From Proteromonas lacertae (Eukaryota > Sar > Bigyra > Opalinata > Proteromonadidae), in the NCBI GenBank assembly GCA_002245135.1, contig NGBS01000299.1, forward strand, positions 1-64,000: a DNA stretch of 64,000 nt. The letters are read 5' to 3'. Of the stretch, positions 63,797-64,000 are shown one piece after another. A program made the translations under genes and the position numbers. Position 1 is the first letter of the stretch. Each line of letters starts with the position of its first letter. Under the pieces are notes generated by a model. The model was not told where the DNA came from. It saw nothing but the letters and a program-made list of their open reading frames with translations, and made no database searches.

Positions 63797-64000
63797 TATT
63801 TTTTATAATAGTTATGCTTTTTTATTAGTTTATTTGTTGTTAATTATGCAGTTCCAGGAAGTCATGGAATCGTTGTTATTCTTGGTGATGAGAATCCTAT
63901 GTTGGGTATATATATATATATAATTTTATTAATAGTCCGATTTGCATATGAATATTACACTAGAGACTATATTTGTGGTGTAAAAACAAATATGTATAAA
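63797..64000. other. Window end, possible further exon
   Basis: A short coding-like block (PGSHGIVVILGDENP, about 63855-63905) lies between intron-like AT tracts. Whether it belongs to the gene at 63386 or to a new gene cannot be settled here. Confidence 0.3.

Noticed and set aside
1-64000. Ciliate-type stop reassignment suggested by in-frame stops
   Set aside because: Well-conserved genes end in TAA, TAG or TGA at the expected places, and the in-frame stops fall inside short introns or at single-base breaks.

Overview
The window is eukaryotic nuclear DNA, strongly AT-rich. It has dense protein genes on both strands and very many tiny introns, mostly 24-50 bases, typically starting GTAT and ending TAG. 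Stop codons read normally. The gene set points to an aerobic, flagellated or amoeboflagellate unicellular eukaryote. It includes the axonemal dynein assembly factor DNAAF3, a dynein light intermediate chain, a probable complex I assembly factor, a mitochondrial-type ketoacyl synthase, a bacterial-type serine acetyltransferase and a fused Nup98-Nup96 precursor. I cannot name the lineage.

Layout. 1-5539: 3' part of a giant class C-type seven-helix receptor whose ectodomain is a row of at least four bacterial amide/urea-binding-protein-like domains. 5613-7343 (-): DNAAF3. 7396-7870: an FG-rich ORF that runs into a decayed copy of the Nup98 N terminus. 7871-12062: gene-poor stretch with decayed coding pieces on both strands. 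12875-14515: secreted sialate O-acetylesterase. 16122-21051: Nup98-96. 21118-23322: secreted, probably GPI-anchored protein. 23495-24943: ketoacyl synthase. 26431-27311 (-): serine acetyltransferase. 29311-30860 (-): dynein light intermediate chain. 34099-37135: membrane-anchored metzincin protease. 37310-40459: a ligand-binding (ANF-receptor type) ectodomain fused to a Na+/H+ exchanger. 40531-44664: large helical-repeat protein. 50678-52665: leukotriene-A4-hydrolase-like aminopeptidase. 52774-55567 (-): unknown. 55586-58666: TPR/OGT-like gene with frame breaks. 58740-59429 (-): NDUFAF4-like. 59604-62287: eIF5B. 62353-63281 (-): mitochondrial nitroreductase. 63386-63796: small secreted protein.

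Nine members of one EF-hand-derived paralogous family lie between 14.6 and 50.5 kb (14642, 25181, 27584, 30994, 32605, 44828, 46076, 47689, 49138). They share intron positions, a degenerate Ca-binding loop and a Ser/Asn-rich tail. They form two local arrays, one on each strand.

The most unusual items are the receptor-exchanger fusion at 37310-40459 (932 codons, 11 exons, frame fully consistent), the multi-domain receptor at 1-5539, and the nine-copy family. A CG-core promoter motif (TATTCGTTTC and variants) precedes many starts. Several otherwise well-conserved genes carry single-base frame breaks, so residual assembly indels are likely.
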